Assembly: GCF_037201975.1 (NCBI RefSeq)
Contig: NZ_CP147520.1
Span: forward strand, 1,674,001 to 1,738,000
DNA from: Streptomyces sp. TG1A-60
Lineage (GTDB): Bacteria > Actinomycetota > Actinomycetes > Streptomycetales > Streptomycetaceae
Length of the DNA: 64,000 nucleotides
Direction of reading: 5' to 3'
Shown: piece by piece, positions 9,331 to 17,508 of the stretch
Layout: each line of letters starts with the position of its first letter
How positions within the stretch are numbered: the stretch's first letter is position 1
Notes under the pieces: generated by a model
What the model was told of the DNA's origin: nothing
Database searches by the model: none
The model's input: only the letters and a program-made list of their open reading frames with translations
Position numbers and translations under genes: made by a program

Positions 9331-9612
9331 GCCCTAAAGGTATCCGTCTGCGCGTGCCGCTCTCACCTCCCGGGCTTCGACGGCTCCCTGTGGCAGTTGC
9401 CGGCCGCGCCGCTGGTCGGCGGGCGGACGCCGCTGTACGGGGAAGGCGCACGGGACGACGGCGTCCTGGATCCGGCGGACGGGTTCGGCACGGACGACCA
9501 GGGAACGGGCGAGCCGGCGGCCCCGGTCTGAGCCGCCGGCTGTGATCCGGCGCCGGACGGATACTGGTGGGCGTCGCCGCACCGACGCCATACCGAGGGG
9601 TAGGTTCGAGTC

Positions 9613-11265
9613 ATGGCAGCCAGCACCCACGAAGTGACCAATCAGGCTCCGCCCCTGGTGGACTACGACGTCTTCGCCGCCGACCGGGTCCTGGCGGAGG
9701 CGGTCGACCGGCATCTGGACCCGGCGGTGCTCGACGAGGCACGTGCCGAGCTGTCCGGGCTGGGACGTACGGCGGGCTCCGCGCAGGCGCAGGAGTGGGG
9801 AAGGCTGGCGAACGAGAATCCGCCGAAACTGCGAACGCACGACCGGTACGGCAACCGGGTCGACGAGGTCGAGTTCCACCCGTCGTGGCACCGGCTGCTC
9901 GGCAAGGGCGTGGCGGCGGGGCTGACGGCGGCCTGGACGCGGCCCGGCGGGCATGTGCGGCGGGCGGCCGGCTTCGTCGTGTGGACCCAGGTCGAGGCCG
10001 GCAACGGCTGTCCGCTGTCCATGACCCACGCGGCGGTGCCCGCCCTGCGCACGGACCCGGCGCTCGCCGCCGAGTGGGAGCCGCGGCTGACGTCCCTGCT
10101 CTACGACTGGGATCTGCGGCCCGCCGACCAGAAGCCCGGCGCCCTGTTCGGGATGGGCATGACGGAGAAGCAGGGCGGCAGCGACGTACGCGCCAACAAG
10201 ACCGGGGCACGGCCGCTGGCCGAGGACGGGACGTACGAGCTGACGGGCCACAAGTGGTTCTGCTCGGCGCCGATGTCGGACGGCTTCCTCGTGCTGGCGC
10301 GGGCGCCCGGCGGGCTGACGTGTTTCCTGGTGCCGCGTGTGCTGGCGGACGGCTCGCGGAACGTGTTCCGCATCCAGCGGCTCAAGGACAAGCTGGGCAA
10401 CCGGTCGAACGCCTCCGCCGAGGTCGAGTTCGACGGGACGTGGGCGCGCCGGGTCGGCGACGAGGGCCGGGGGGTGCGCACGATCATCGAGATGGTGGCG
10501 GCGACCCGGTTGGACTGCGCGCTGGGCGCGGCCTCGCTGATGCGGCAGGCGGTGGCGCAGGCAGTGCACCACTGCACCCACCGGGAGGCGTTCGGGGGCC
10601 GGCTGGTCGACAAGCCGTTGATGCGCAATGTTCTCGCCGATCTCGCGCTGGAGTCGGAGGCGGCGACGACGCTGGCGATGCGGTTGGCTGCAGCTTACGA
10701 CAACGTGGCCGCGGCTGAGGCGGGCGACAAGAACGAGCGCGCGTTCCTGCGGCTCGCGGTGCCGGTCGCCAAGTACTGGGTGACCAAGCGCTGCACCCCG
10801 ACGGCCGTCGAGGCCCTGGAGTGCCTGGGCGGCAACGGCTATGTCGAGGAGTCCGGCATGCCCCGCCTGCTGCGCGAGTCCCCGCTCAACTCCATCTGGG
10901 AGGGCGCCGGCAACGTACAGGCCCTGGACGTACTGCGGGCCCTCCAGCGTGAACCGCAGGCCCTCGACGCCTACTTGCGGGAGGTGGGCCGGGCCCGGGG
11001 CGCCGATCACCGTCTCGACGGCGCCATCAAGGACCTGCTGACCGAACTCGCCGACCTGGACGGCATCGAGGCCCGCGCGCGCCGGCTCGTGGAGCGCCTC
11101 GCCCTCGTCCTGCAGGGAGCGCTTCTCGTGCGGTACGCGCCCCCGGCGGTCGCGGACGCGTTCTGCGCCTCCCGACTGGGCGGCGACCGGGGCACGGCCT
11201 TCGGCACACTGCCGCACACGCTGGATCTGGCGTCGGTGGTGGAACGGGCGCGCCCGGTGAGCTGA
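9613..11265 (+). CDS. aidB: AidB-like acyl-CoA dehydrogenase family protein
   Basis: Flavoprotein of 550 residues, the length of the AidB branch (ordinary acyl-CoA dehydrogenases have about 380). Diagnostic motifs: MTEKQGGSDVRANKT (about residue 182, FAD/substrate region), TGHKWFCSAP, and ALECLGGNGYVEESGMPR followed by LNSIWEGAGNVQALDVLRAL near residue 420. Known of E. coli AidB: FAD-containing, binds DNA and is induced by alkylation damage; its chemistry is unsettled. Here no ada or alkA neighbours are present, so a role in alkylation defence is inferred only from family. The ATG at 9613 follows a GAGGGG-rich stretch. A strong terminator hairpin follows. Confidence 0.85.
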   Translation: MAASTHEVTNQAPPLVDYDVFAADRVLAEAVDRHLDPAVLDEARAELSGLGRTAGSAQAQEWGRLANENPPKLRTHDRYGNRVDEVEFHPSWHRLLGKGVAAGLTAAWTRPGGHVRRAAGFVVWTQVEAGNGCPLSMTHAAVPALRTDPALAAEWEPRLTSLLYDWDLRPADQKPGALFGMGMTEKQGGSDVRANKTGARPLAEDGTYELTGHKWFCSAPMSDGFLVLARAPGGLTCFLVPRVLADGSRNVFRIQRLKDKLGNRSNASAEVEFDGTWARRVGDEGRGVRTIIEMVAATRLDCALGAASLMRQAVAQAVHHCTHREAFGGRLVDKPLMRNVLADLALESEAATTLAMRLAAAYDNVAAAEAGDKNERAFLRLAVPVAKYWVTKRCTPTAVEALECLGGNGYVEESGMPRLLRESPLNSIWEGAGNVQALDVLRALQREPQALDAYLREVGRARGADHRLDGAIKDLLTELADLDGIEARARRLVERLALVLQGALLVRYAPPAVADAFCASRLGGDRGTAFGTLPHTLDLASVVERARPVS

Positions 11266-11316
11266 GACCGGCGGGTGGGCCGCCCTCGCTCGAGTGGTAC
11301 GACCGAGGTGTACGAC

Positions 11317-11354
11317 GCGGGGGTGGTGCTGCGCCGACACGGCACCACCCCCGC
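11317..11354 (+). terminator. Intrinsic terminator-like hairpin after aidB
   Basis: GCGGGGGTGGTGC and its exact complement GCACCACCCCCGC form a perfect 13-bp stem with a 12-nt loop, 51 bp after the aidB stop. No U-run follows, which is common for Streptomyces terminators. Confidence 0.7.
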
Positions 11355-11811
11355 CTCGTCGGGCGCCTTCGAGCGGAGCGCACACGCCGCACTGGGCGGC
11401 GTCGAACAAGTCTCAACGAGGCCACGGCGGTTCGCCAGAGGTGCGGGGGGGGTGCGACTCGTCCGCGCTCTGTGACACGGCATACGTCTCCTCCGTGGCC
11501 GAAGAGCGGCAGACTTCGAAACCCGCGGTCGACGCCGTAACCCGGATCCGGGCTCCCACGGCCGCCGGGGGCCGTGGGGCCGCACGGGCCTGCCGGGGAG
11601 GAACAAGTACCGCCTCCGGGAAGAACACCCGCCGGCCACCGGTGAACGGATCATGATCCCGGGGTGAGGGATCTCCCTGTATTTCAGGCGTCCTCGGCGT
11701 GACACCCGTCTCACTGCCGTAGCATCGCTGCCAGGCCACCCCACCTGCCCCTCCGTCAAGGTCCTGGAGTCGGGGAGCAGTTGGCCGTCGCCACCCTCGG
11801 GAGGTTGTTGT
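11355..11811. other. Intergenic region without recognised gene
   Basis: 457 bp between the aidB terminator and the next gene. No open frame on either strand has family-like content. It should contain the promoter of the secreted-protein gene. The last bases hold a clear ribosome site, GGGAGG at 11799-11804. A dyad of GGCCG/CGGCC blocks near 11557-11580 could fold, but I recognise no riboswitch. Confidence 0.5.
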
Positions 11812-13200
11812 ATGAAGCACCGCGGCAGGCACCGTCGACGCAGGAGGGGGCGTGCGCTGCGCGCGTCCCTGGCAGGGACCGCGCTGGCGCTCACGGCGGC
11901 GGCCACGCTGATCAGCACGTCACAGGCGACCGGCGGCGAGACGCCGGGCCCGCTGTCCTCGGTCTCCTCGGCCGGTGAACTGCGTGAGCTCCGGCTGCGG
12001 GAGAACCTGACCGACAGGACCGCGCTGAACACCCTCACCACCCACATGGGCGGCGGGGTCGATGTCGACGAGGTGCTGCGGAGCGCGAACCACGCGATGC
12101 GCGACAAGGCCGACTGTTTCGTCACCGAGAAGGACAACCTGCCTGTCGAGCCGACGGCCGCGCGGGCGTACTGCTGGGAGCCGGGCGACGCGGTCGACGA
12201 CAGGTGGACCCCCCGCTCCATCACCACGTCGCGGAACAACCGGGTCATCGTCTCCGGCTGGACGCACAACGGCTCCGACGGCCGCGCGGGCAGCGACAGC
12301 ACCGGCGGCGCCGGCGCGGACGAGGAAGGGCTCGCGAGGGTCGCCTTCGTCGACACCGCCGACCCGGCGAGCCCGAAGTACCGGTGGGTTCTGCTGGTCG
12401 TGCCGAAGGCCGACGGACAGGACTTCGAGGGCCTGCGCTCCCGGCTCGGCGGCATGGCCTGGTACGAGGACAAGCTGATCGTCACCGCGCGGGGCGCTGA
12501 GAGCCGCGGACGGCAGGACGACTCCCTGTTCGTGTTCGACCTGGCTCGCTTCCTCCGTGCCGACGTGACCGACAGCGACGAGATCGGCAGGGTCCGCGGC
12601 GGGTGGTCGGCCCATCACTACCGGTACGTGCTGCCGGCCGTCGCCGCCTACAGTCCGGCGGCGGGCGACAGCTGTGACGCGCGTGACAACGACGGGGTGC
12701 CCTGCCTCGGTTCGCTCTCGCTCGACCGGACGTCCACACCGCCCGGCGTCGTCGCGAGCGAGTGGTTCGCGCCGAGCCGGGAGGAGCCCGCCCGTGTCTG
12801 GCGGTACGGCCTCGACACCACCGCCGACCGCGCCGGCCTGCTCACCACCGCCGGACGCCGGAGCGACGCCGTCGCCACCGAGGCGTACCGGACCGTGGCC
12901 GCCGGTGTCCGGGGTGTCCTCTCCCACGAAGGGCAGTGGTACGTCGGGCAGGCCGCCGAGAGTCGCGACGGGCGCGGCACCCTGTGGCGTCAGGACGAGG
13001 ACGGGGCGAAGGCCGCCAAGTGCGCGGGCGGTGAGCCGGGCGACGACTCGGGCGGTACGTCGTACGCCTGCTGGGGACGGCAGACCGTGTCCCTCTCCTA
13101 CTCGCCGGAGACCGACGAGGTGTGGACGCTCACCGGCCCGGTCCCGGAGCGTGTGCTGTACGCGGTGAAGCTGTCGGACGTCGACAGCGCGCTGGGCTAG
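11812..13200 (+). CDS. Secreted protein of unknown function
   Basis: 462 residues. The N-terminus has a very basic n-region (RGRHRRRRRGR), a hydrophobic stretch SLAGTALALTAAATLIS and a likely signal-peptidase site near SQA-TGG, so export is expected. GGGAGG lies 7 bp before the ATG. The mature part has repeated short beta-strand-like blocks (ITTSRNNRVIVSGWTHN, GMAWYEDKLIVTARG, GVLSHEGQWYVGQAAE, VSLSYSPETDEVWTLTG), suggesting a beta-propeller-like domain, and six cysteines consistent with an extracellular location. No catalytic motif is visible. Not in an obvious operon; followed 77 bp later by a GNAT gene on the same strand. Function unknown; extracellular binding or structural role is only a guess. 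Confidence 0.7.
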   Translation: MKHRGRHRRRRRGRALRASLAGTALALTAAATLISTSQATGGETPGPLSSVSSAGELRELRLRENLTDRTALNTLTTHMGGGVDVDEVLRSANHAMRDKADCFVTEKDNLPVEPTAARAYCWEPGDAVDDRWTPRSITTSRNNRVIVSGWTHNGSDGRAGSDSTGGAGADEEGLARVAFVDTADPASPKYRWVLLVVPKADGQDFEGLRSRLGGMAWYEDKLIVTARGAESRGRQDDSLFVFDLARFLRADVTDSDEIGRVRGGWSAHHYRYVLPAVAAYSPAAGDSCDARDNDGVPCLGSLSLDRTSTPPGVVASEWFAPSREEPARVWRYGLDTTADRAGLLTTAGRRSDAVATEAYRTVAAGVRGVLSHEGQWYVGQAAESRDGRGTLWRQDEDGAKAAKCAGGEPGDDSGGTSYACWGRQTVSLSYSPETDEVWTLTGPVPERVLYAVKLSDVDSALG

Positions 13201-13277
13201 GCGGCCCGGCCCGGTCATGGCAGAGCGAACTCGACCCGCCCTTGGAGGCGGGCCGAGCCGCGTGATTCCCTGACCCC

Positions 13278-13859
13278 ATGAGCAGCAGCCCCGTCACCAC
13301 CTGGTCCCTGGAACAGACCTCGCCGAGCGATCTCCTTCCCGCCGCCGCGCCCGACGGCGACGACGTGCGTGTCGTCCGCTCCGAGGTGCCCTCCCCCGAG
13401 TTCAGCCGCTTCCTGTACGCCTCCGTCGGCGGGGACATCCTCTGGATCGACCGGCTGGCGTGGTCGTACGAGCGCTGGCAGGAGCACCTGGGGCGGCCGG
13501 GCGTGGAGACCTGGGTCGCCTACGACCGGGGCACGCCGGCCGGCTATGTCGAGCTGGAGTCGCAGGACGACGGGGTCGTGGAGATCGGGTACTTCGGACT
13601 GGTCCCGGCGTTCCGGGGCCGGCGTATCGGCGGGTACCTCCTCTCGTACGGGACGGCCCGTGCCTGGGACCTCGCCGAGCGGTGGCCGGGGCCGGCACCG
13701 ACCAAACGGGTCTGGCTGCACACCTGCACCCGGGACGGGGAGCACGCCATGGCGAACTACCTGCGGCGGGGGTTCAGGCTGTTCGACACGAAGGTGACGG
13801 AGGAGGCCGACGCTCCGGCGCCGGGCCCCTGGCCCGGAGCGACCACGTCCACACCATGA
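13278..13859 (+). CDS. GNAT-family N-acetyltransferase
   Basis: 193-residue acetyl-CoA-dependent N-acetyltransferase. The acetyl-CoA binding core is VVEIGYFGLVPAFRGRRIGGYLL (split here: strand VVEIGYFGL, motif A with the R-G-R-R-I-G-G loop, about residues 100-122), followed by the motif-B block VWLHTCTRDGEHAMANYLRRGFRLF. N-terminal residues before 40 are variable, as usual. The acceptor substrate (protein, small amine or antibiotic) cannot be told. It stands just upstream of the sulfur assimilation locus but is separated from it by the leader region, so functional linkage is unlikely. Confidence 0.85.
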   Translation: MSSSPVTTWSLEQTSPSDLLPAAAPDGDDVRVVRSEVPSPEFSRFLYASVGGDILWIDRLAWSYERWQEHLGRPGVETWVAYDRGTPAGYVELESQDDGVVEIGYFGLVPAFRGRRIGGYLLSYGTARAWDLAERWPGPAPTKRVWLHTCTRDGEHAMANYLRRGFRLFDTKVTEEADAPAPGPWPGATTSTP

Positions 13860-13886
13860 CCCACATCACACTGTCCCACTATGCGA

Positions 13887-13898
13887 GACAACCTTGTC
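13887..13898. promoter_or_regulatory. Inverted repeat upstream of the cys leader peptide
   Basis: GACAA-CC-TTGTC, a perfect 5-bp dyad, flanked on each side by a CTATG pentamer (13879-13883 and 13900-13905). It lies about 55 bp before the leader peptide start and may be an operator or overlap the -35 region. Candidate only. Confidence 0.3.
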
Positions 13899-13951
13899 CG
13901 CTATGTGGATGAAGGTGGACTCGGTCTAAAGAGCCGTGACAGGCTTCCGTC

Positions 13952-14035
13952 ATGTCTGGAACTGGAATTGCCTTGGTGAGTCGGCGGCACGTCGACCTCG
14001 GCCGCATGTCCAGCGCCATCTGTCCGGTGAGCTGA
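13952..14035 (+). CDS. Putative cys-operon leader peptide (27 aa)
   Basis: A 27-residue frame starting MSGTGIALVSRRHVDL and ending GRMSSAICPVS, 164 bp before the sulfite reductase start. It resembles the small putative leader peptides found ahead of sulfur-assimilation genes in actinobacteria, which keep an invariant Cys near the C-terminus (here the Cys in AICPVS). Known or proposed for actinobacterial leaders of this type: ribosome behaviour at the Cys codon couples cysteine supply to downstream expression. There is no obvious Shine-Dalgarno sequence, so leaderless or weak translation is possible. Too small to be found by length criteria. The peptide itself probably has no cellular role. 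Confidence 0.75.
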   Translation: MSGTGIALVSRRHVDLGRMSSAICPVS

Positions 14036-14199
14036 CGCCCGACGCGAGGGTCGTCACGACCCCGGGCGACAGCGCCGCACCCTCCTCCGTTTCACCCAGC
14101 GCAAGGACGCGCAGGCGCCGCACGGCGCCGCGCGCGTGCCCACATGCGCCAGCGCAGGTCAGAGCCGCTTCCACGCCTTTCCCGAAGGACATACACACC

Positions 14200-15891
14200 A
14201 TGGCCGCCACCCCGCAGAACTCCGCCACGCCCCGCCGCAAGGTGAGCCGTCACCGTGGTGAAGGACAGTGGGCAGCGGGACATTTCACCCCGCTGAACGG
14301 CAACGAGCAGTTCAAGAAGGACGACGACGGTCTCAATGTGCGGACACGCATTGAGACGATCTACTCGAAGCGCGGCTTCGACTCGATCGACCCCAACGAC
14401 CTGCGCGGCCGGATGCGCTGGTGGGGGCTGTACACCCAGCGCAAGCCCGGGATCGACGGCGGCAAGACCGCGATCCTGGAGCCGGAGGAGCTGGACGACG
14501 AGTACTTCATGCTGCGGGTACGGATCGACGGCGGCCGGCTCACCACCCGGCAACTGCGGGTCATCGGCGAGATCTCGCAGGAGTTCGCGCGGGGCACGGC
14601 CGACATCACCGACCGGCAGAACGTCCAGTACCACTGGATCCGGGTCGAGGACGTGCCCGAGATCTGGGAGCGGCTGGAGGCCGTCGGGCTGTCCACCACC
14701 GAGGCATGCGGTGACACGCCCCGTGTGATCATCGGCTCGCCCGTCGCCGGGATCGCCGCGGACGAGATCATCGACGGGACGCCCGCGATGGACGAGATCC
14801 ATCGGCGGATCATCGGCAACAAGGACTTCTCCAACCTGCCCCGCAAGTTCAAGTCCGCGATCTCGGGCTCGCCGCTGCTCGACGTGGCGCACGAGATCAA
14901 CGACATCGCCTTCGTCGGTGTCCGCCACCCCGAGCACGGCCCCGGCTTCGACCTGTGGGTCGGCGGCGGTCTGTCCACCAACCCCAAGATCGGGCAGCGG
15001 CTCGGCACCTGGGTCCCGCTGGACGAGGTCGCGGACGTGTACGAGGGCGTCATCTCGATCTTCCGCGACTACGGCTACCGGCGGCTGCGCACCCGCGCCC
15101 GCCTGAAGTTCCTGCTCGCCGACTGGGGGACGGAGAAGTTCCGCCAGGTGCTGGAGGACGAGTACCTGAAGCGGAAGCTGATCGACGGCCCCGCGCCGGA
15201 CCAGCCGGTGGCCCGCTGGCGCGACCACGTGGGTGTCCACCCGCAGAACGACGGCCGGTACTACGTCGGCTTCGCCCCGCGCGTCGGCCGCGTCGACGGC
15301 ACCACGCTGACGAAGATCGCCGACCTCGCCGAGGCACACGGCTCCGGCCGGGTCCGGACCACCGTCGAGCAGAAGATGATCGTGCTCGACGTCACCGAGG
15401 ACCAGGTCGACTCGCTCGTCTCGGGCCTGGAGGCGCTGGACCTCACGGTGCACCCGTCGCCGTTCCGGCGCGGCACCATGGCCTGCACCGGCATCGAGTA
15501 CTGCAAGCTCGCCATCGTCGAGACGAAGGCGCGCGGCTCCGCGCTGATCGACGAGCTGGAGCGCCGTATCCCGGACTTCGACGAGCCGATCACCATCAAC
15601 ATCAACGGCTGCCCGAACGCCTGTGCGCGTATCCAGGTGGCGGACATCGGTCTCAAGGGACAGCTCGTCCTCAACGAGGAGGGTGAGCAGGTCGAGGGCT
15701 TCCAGGTGCACCTGGGTGGCGCGCTCGGCCTGGAGGCCGGGTTCGGCCGCAAGGTGCGCGGACTGAAGGTCACCTCCGAGGAACTGCCCGACTACGTCGA
15801 GCGGGTGCTCAAGCGGTTCCAGGAGGAGCGCGAGGACGGCGAGCGGTTCGCCGCCTGGGTCACCCGCGCCAGCGAGGAGGCCCTGTCGTGA
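14200..15891 (+). CDS. sir: Ferredoxin-type sulfite reductase (siroheme, [4Fe-4S])
   Basis: Catalyses six-electron reduction of sulfite to sulfide. 563 residues, the length of the monomeric ferredoxin-dependent enzyme of actinobacteria. Two ferredoxin-like half domains are followed by siroheme/4Fe-4S modules. The four cluster cysteines are visible as CTGIEYC (C-x5-C, about residue 430) and CPNAC (C-x3-C, about residue 470) in the contexts RRGTMACTGIEYCKLAIVE and ITININGCPNACARIQ. Family blocks RGRMRWWGLYTQR and TDRQNVQYHWI are present near the N-terminus. The ATG at 14200 is preferred to upstream starts because family homology begins a few residues later. Its stop overlaps the next gene (GTGA), and it heads the cysH-C-D-N operon. 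Nitrite reductases share the fold; context favours sulfite. Confidence 0.92.
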   Translation: MAATPQNSATPRRKVSRHRGEGQWAAGHFTPLNGNEQFKKDDDGLNVRTRIETIYSKRGFDSIDPNDLRGRMRWWGLYTQRKPGIDGGKTAILEPEELDDEYFMLRVRIDGGRLTTRQLRVIGEISQEFARGTADITDRQNVQYHWIRVEDVPEIWERLEAVGLSTTEACGDTPRVIIGSPVAGIAADEIIDGTPAMDEIHRRIIGNKDFSNLPRKFKSAISGSPLLDVAHEINDIAFVGVRHPEHGPGFDLWVGGGLSTNPKIGQRLGTWVPLDEVADVYEGVISIFRDYGYRRLRTRARLKFLLADWGTEKFRQVLEDEYLKRKLIDGPAPDQPVARWRDHVGVHPQNDGRYYVGFAPRVGRVDGTTLTKIADLAEAHGSGRVRTTVEQKMIVLDVTEDQVDSLVSGLEALDLTVHPSPFRRGTMACTGIEYCKLAIVETKARGSALIDELERRIPDFDEPITININGCPNACARIQVADIGLKGQLVLNEEGEQVEGFQVHLGGALGLEAGFGRKVRGLKVTSEELPDYVERVLKRFQEEREDGERFAAWVTRASEEALS

Positions 15892-16121
15892 GCGAGCGAG
15901 CCGCGCCCTTCTACTGCCCCTACTGCGGTGACGAGGACCTGCGCCCCAGCGAAGCCTTGGAAGACAGTCGTGGGGCGTGGGAATGCGGAGCCTGCAATCG
16001 AGCCTTCCAGTTGAAGTTCCTCGGGCTGCTGGCCCGGGGCGTGAGCCGTCGCGCTCCCTCGGCTCACGCCCCTCAGGAAGGCAGCCTTCAGCGAGCCGAC
16101 AGCGGAGGGGACCACAAATGA
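15888..16121 (+). CDS. Small zinc-ribbon protein of the sulfite reductase operon
   Basis: 77 residues, GTG start overlapping the sulfite reductase stop by 4 bp and its own stop overlapping the cysH start (ATGA), so translation is coupled on both sides. Two CxxC knuckles, CPYC (residues 10-13) and CGAC (about 33-36), make a rubredoxin/zinc-ribbon-like domain with a conserved FQLKFLGL segment after it. The last 25 residues are disordered. Small proteins like this sit between the same two genes in other streptomycetes. A possible role is binding metal or electron transfer to sulfite reductase; this is inference. Confidence 0.8.
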   Translation: MSERAAPFYCPYCGDEDLRPSEALEDSRGAWECGACNRAFQLKFLGLLARGVSRRAPSAHAPQEGSLQRADSGGDHK

Positions 16122-16873
16122 CGACCGTTCAGGCGGATTCCGATACATCCGCGTCCTTCGAGGACGCGGCCGGCCCGGAAGCGGCGAAGCGCGCCGAGCT
16201 CAAGGCGCTCGCCGAGCAGGCCGGCCGTGACCTTGAGGACGCCTCGGCGCTGGAGATCCTCCAGTGGGCCGTGGACACCTTCGGCAAGCGCTTCTGCGTG
16301 ACCTCCTCCATGGAGGACGCCGTGGTCGCACACCTCGCCTCCCGGGCCAGGCCCGGCGTGGACGTGGTGTTCCTCGACACCGGATACCACTTCCCCGAGA
16401 CCATCGGCACCCGGGACGCGGTCGAGGCCGTGATGGACGTCAACGTCCTCACGATCACCCCGCGTCAGACGGTCGCCGAGCAGGACGCCGAGTACGGGCC
16501 CAGGCTGCACGACCGCGATCCCGACCTGTGCTGCTTCCTGCGCAAGGTCAAGCCGCTCGAAGAGGGCCTGGCCCGGTTCGACGCGTGGGCGACCGGTCTG
16601 CGCCGCGACGAGTCCGAGACCCGGGCGAACACCCCGGTCGTCGGCTGGGACGACAAGCGCGGCAAGATCAAGGTCTCGCCGATCGCGCGCTGGACGCAGG
16701 ACGACGTGGACGCCTACGTCGCCGAGCACGGCGTGCTCACCAACCCCCTGCTCATGGACGGCTACCCGTCCGTGGGCTGTGCCCCCTGCACCCGTCGTGT
16801 CGCCCCGGGCGAGGACGCGCGGGCCGGCCGCTGGGCGGGCAACGCCAAGACCGAGTGCGGGCTGCACCTGTGA
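16118..16873 (+). CDS. cysH: Adenylylsulfate (APS) reductase, CysH family
   Basis: Thioredoxin-dependent reduction of activated sulfate to sulfite. 251 residues. The ATP-pyrophosphatase-like N-terminal fold has a P-loop-like VTSSMEDAVVAH, then LDTGYHFPET. Two cysteine pairs, CC in PDLCCFLRKVKPL and CAPC in SVGCAPCTRR, are the [4Fe-4S] ligands that mark APS reductases rather than cluster-free PAPS reductases. The catalytic cysteine is in the C-terminal TECGLHL. The start overlaps the preceding zinc-ribbon gene and its stop overlaps a possible GTG start for cysC. An APS preference would make the neighbouring APS kinase serve PAPS-dependent sulfation rather than assimilation. Confidence 0.9.
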   Translation: MTTVQADSDTSASFEDAAGPEAAKRAELKALAEQAGRDLEDASALEILQWAVDTFGKRFCVTSSMEDAVVAHLASRARPGVDVVFLDTGYHFPETIGTRDAVEAVMDVNVLTITPRQTVAEQDAEYGPRLHDRDPDLCCFLRKVKPLEEGLARFDAWATGLRRDESETRANTPVVGWDDKRGKIKVSPIARWTQDDVDAYVAEHGVLTNPLLMDGYPSVGCAPCTRRVAPGEDARAGRWAGNAKTECGLHL

Positions 16874-16914
16874 CCGCCACCGTGCCCGCCGACACCCCCG
16901 AGAACACCGTCCCC

Positions 16915-16960
16915 GTGACGAACCGCGGTCCTGTGACGAACCGCGGTCCTGTGACGAACC
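16915..16960 (+). repeat. 18-bp tandem repeat ahead of cysC
   Basis: GTGACGAACCGCGGTCCT occurs twice exactly (16915-16932 and 16933-16950) with a 10-base third copy (16951-16960). Each unit opens with a GTG in the cysC frame and would encode VTNRGP. Directly after it comes an AGGAG ribosome site. It is most likely spacer sequence between cysH and cysC. Confidence 0.85.
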
Positions 16961-16971
16961 AGGAGAACCAA

Positions 16972-17508
16972 GTGACGACCGGAGCCACCGTCTGGCTCAC
17001 GGGTCTGCCGAGCGCCGGCAAGACCACCATCGCCTACGAACTCGCGGGCCGGCTCCGCGAGGAGGGCCACCTCGTGGAGGTGCTCGACGGCGACGAGATC
17101 CGCGAGTTCCTCACCGCGGACCTCGGCTTCAGCCGCGCCGACCGGCACACCAACGTGCAGCGCATCGGCTTCCTCGCCGACATGCTCGCCCGCAACGGCG
17201 TCAAGGCGCTGGTGCCGGTCATCGCGCCGTACGCCGACAGCCGTGAGGCGGTGCGCAAGCGCCACGCGGCGAGCGGCGCCGCGTACATCGAGGTGCATGT
17301 GGCCACGCCGGTCGAGGTGTGCTCCGTACGCGATGTGAAGGGGCTGTACGCCAAGCAGGCGGCCGGTGAGATCTCCGGACTCACCGGGGTCGACGACCCG
17401 TACGAGGCTCCCGAGACCCCTGATCTGCGCATCGAGTCGCAGGACCAGACGGTCCAGGAGTCCGCCGCCCTGGTCCACAAGCTGCTCACCGAGAGGGGTC
17501 TGGCATGA
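16972..17508 (+). CDS. cysC: Adenylylsulfate kinase
   Basis: Phosphorylates APS to PAPS with ATP. The P-loop is GLPSAGKTT (residues 9-17), followed by LDGDEIREFL and the family block FSRADRHTNVQRIGFLADML; VIAPYADSRE and DVKGLYAKQA are also typical. The GTG at 16972 gives 178 residues, the usual APS kinase length, and has AGGAG 6-7 bp upstream at 16961-16965. An alternative GTG at 16870, overlapping cysH, would add 34 residues including VTNRGP repeats that no kinase domain needs. The stop overlaps cysD (ATGA). Standalone kinase: CysN lacks the fused C-terminal kinase domain seen in some bacteria. Confidence 0.9.
   Translation: MTTGATVWLTGLPSAGKTTIAYELAGRLREEGHLVEVLDGDEIREFLTADLGFSRADRHTNVQRIGFLADMLARNGVKALVPVIAPYADSREAVRKRHAASGAAYIEVHVATPVEVCSVRDVKGLYAKQAAGEISGLTGVDDPYEAPETPDLRIESQDQTVQESAALVHKLLTERGLA

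Noticed and set aside
9380..9531. Plus-strand frame LPGFDGSLWQLPAAPLVGG to the stop at 9531
   Set aside because: Good amino acid mix but no start codon or ribosome site and not recognisable; may be a relic or chance frame in the gap before aidB.
11540..11640. Possible riboswitch ahead of the secreted-protein gene
   Set aside because: Stems are GC noise; no known riboswitch consensus could be matched.
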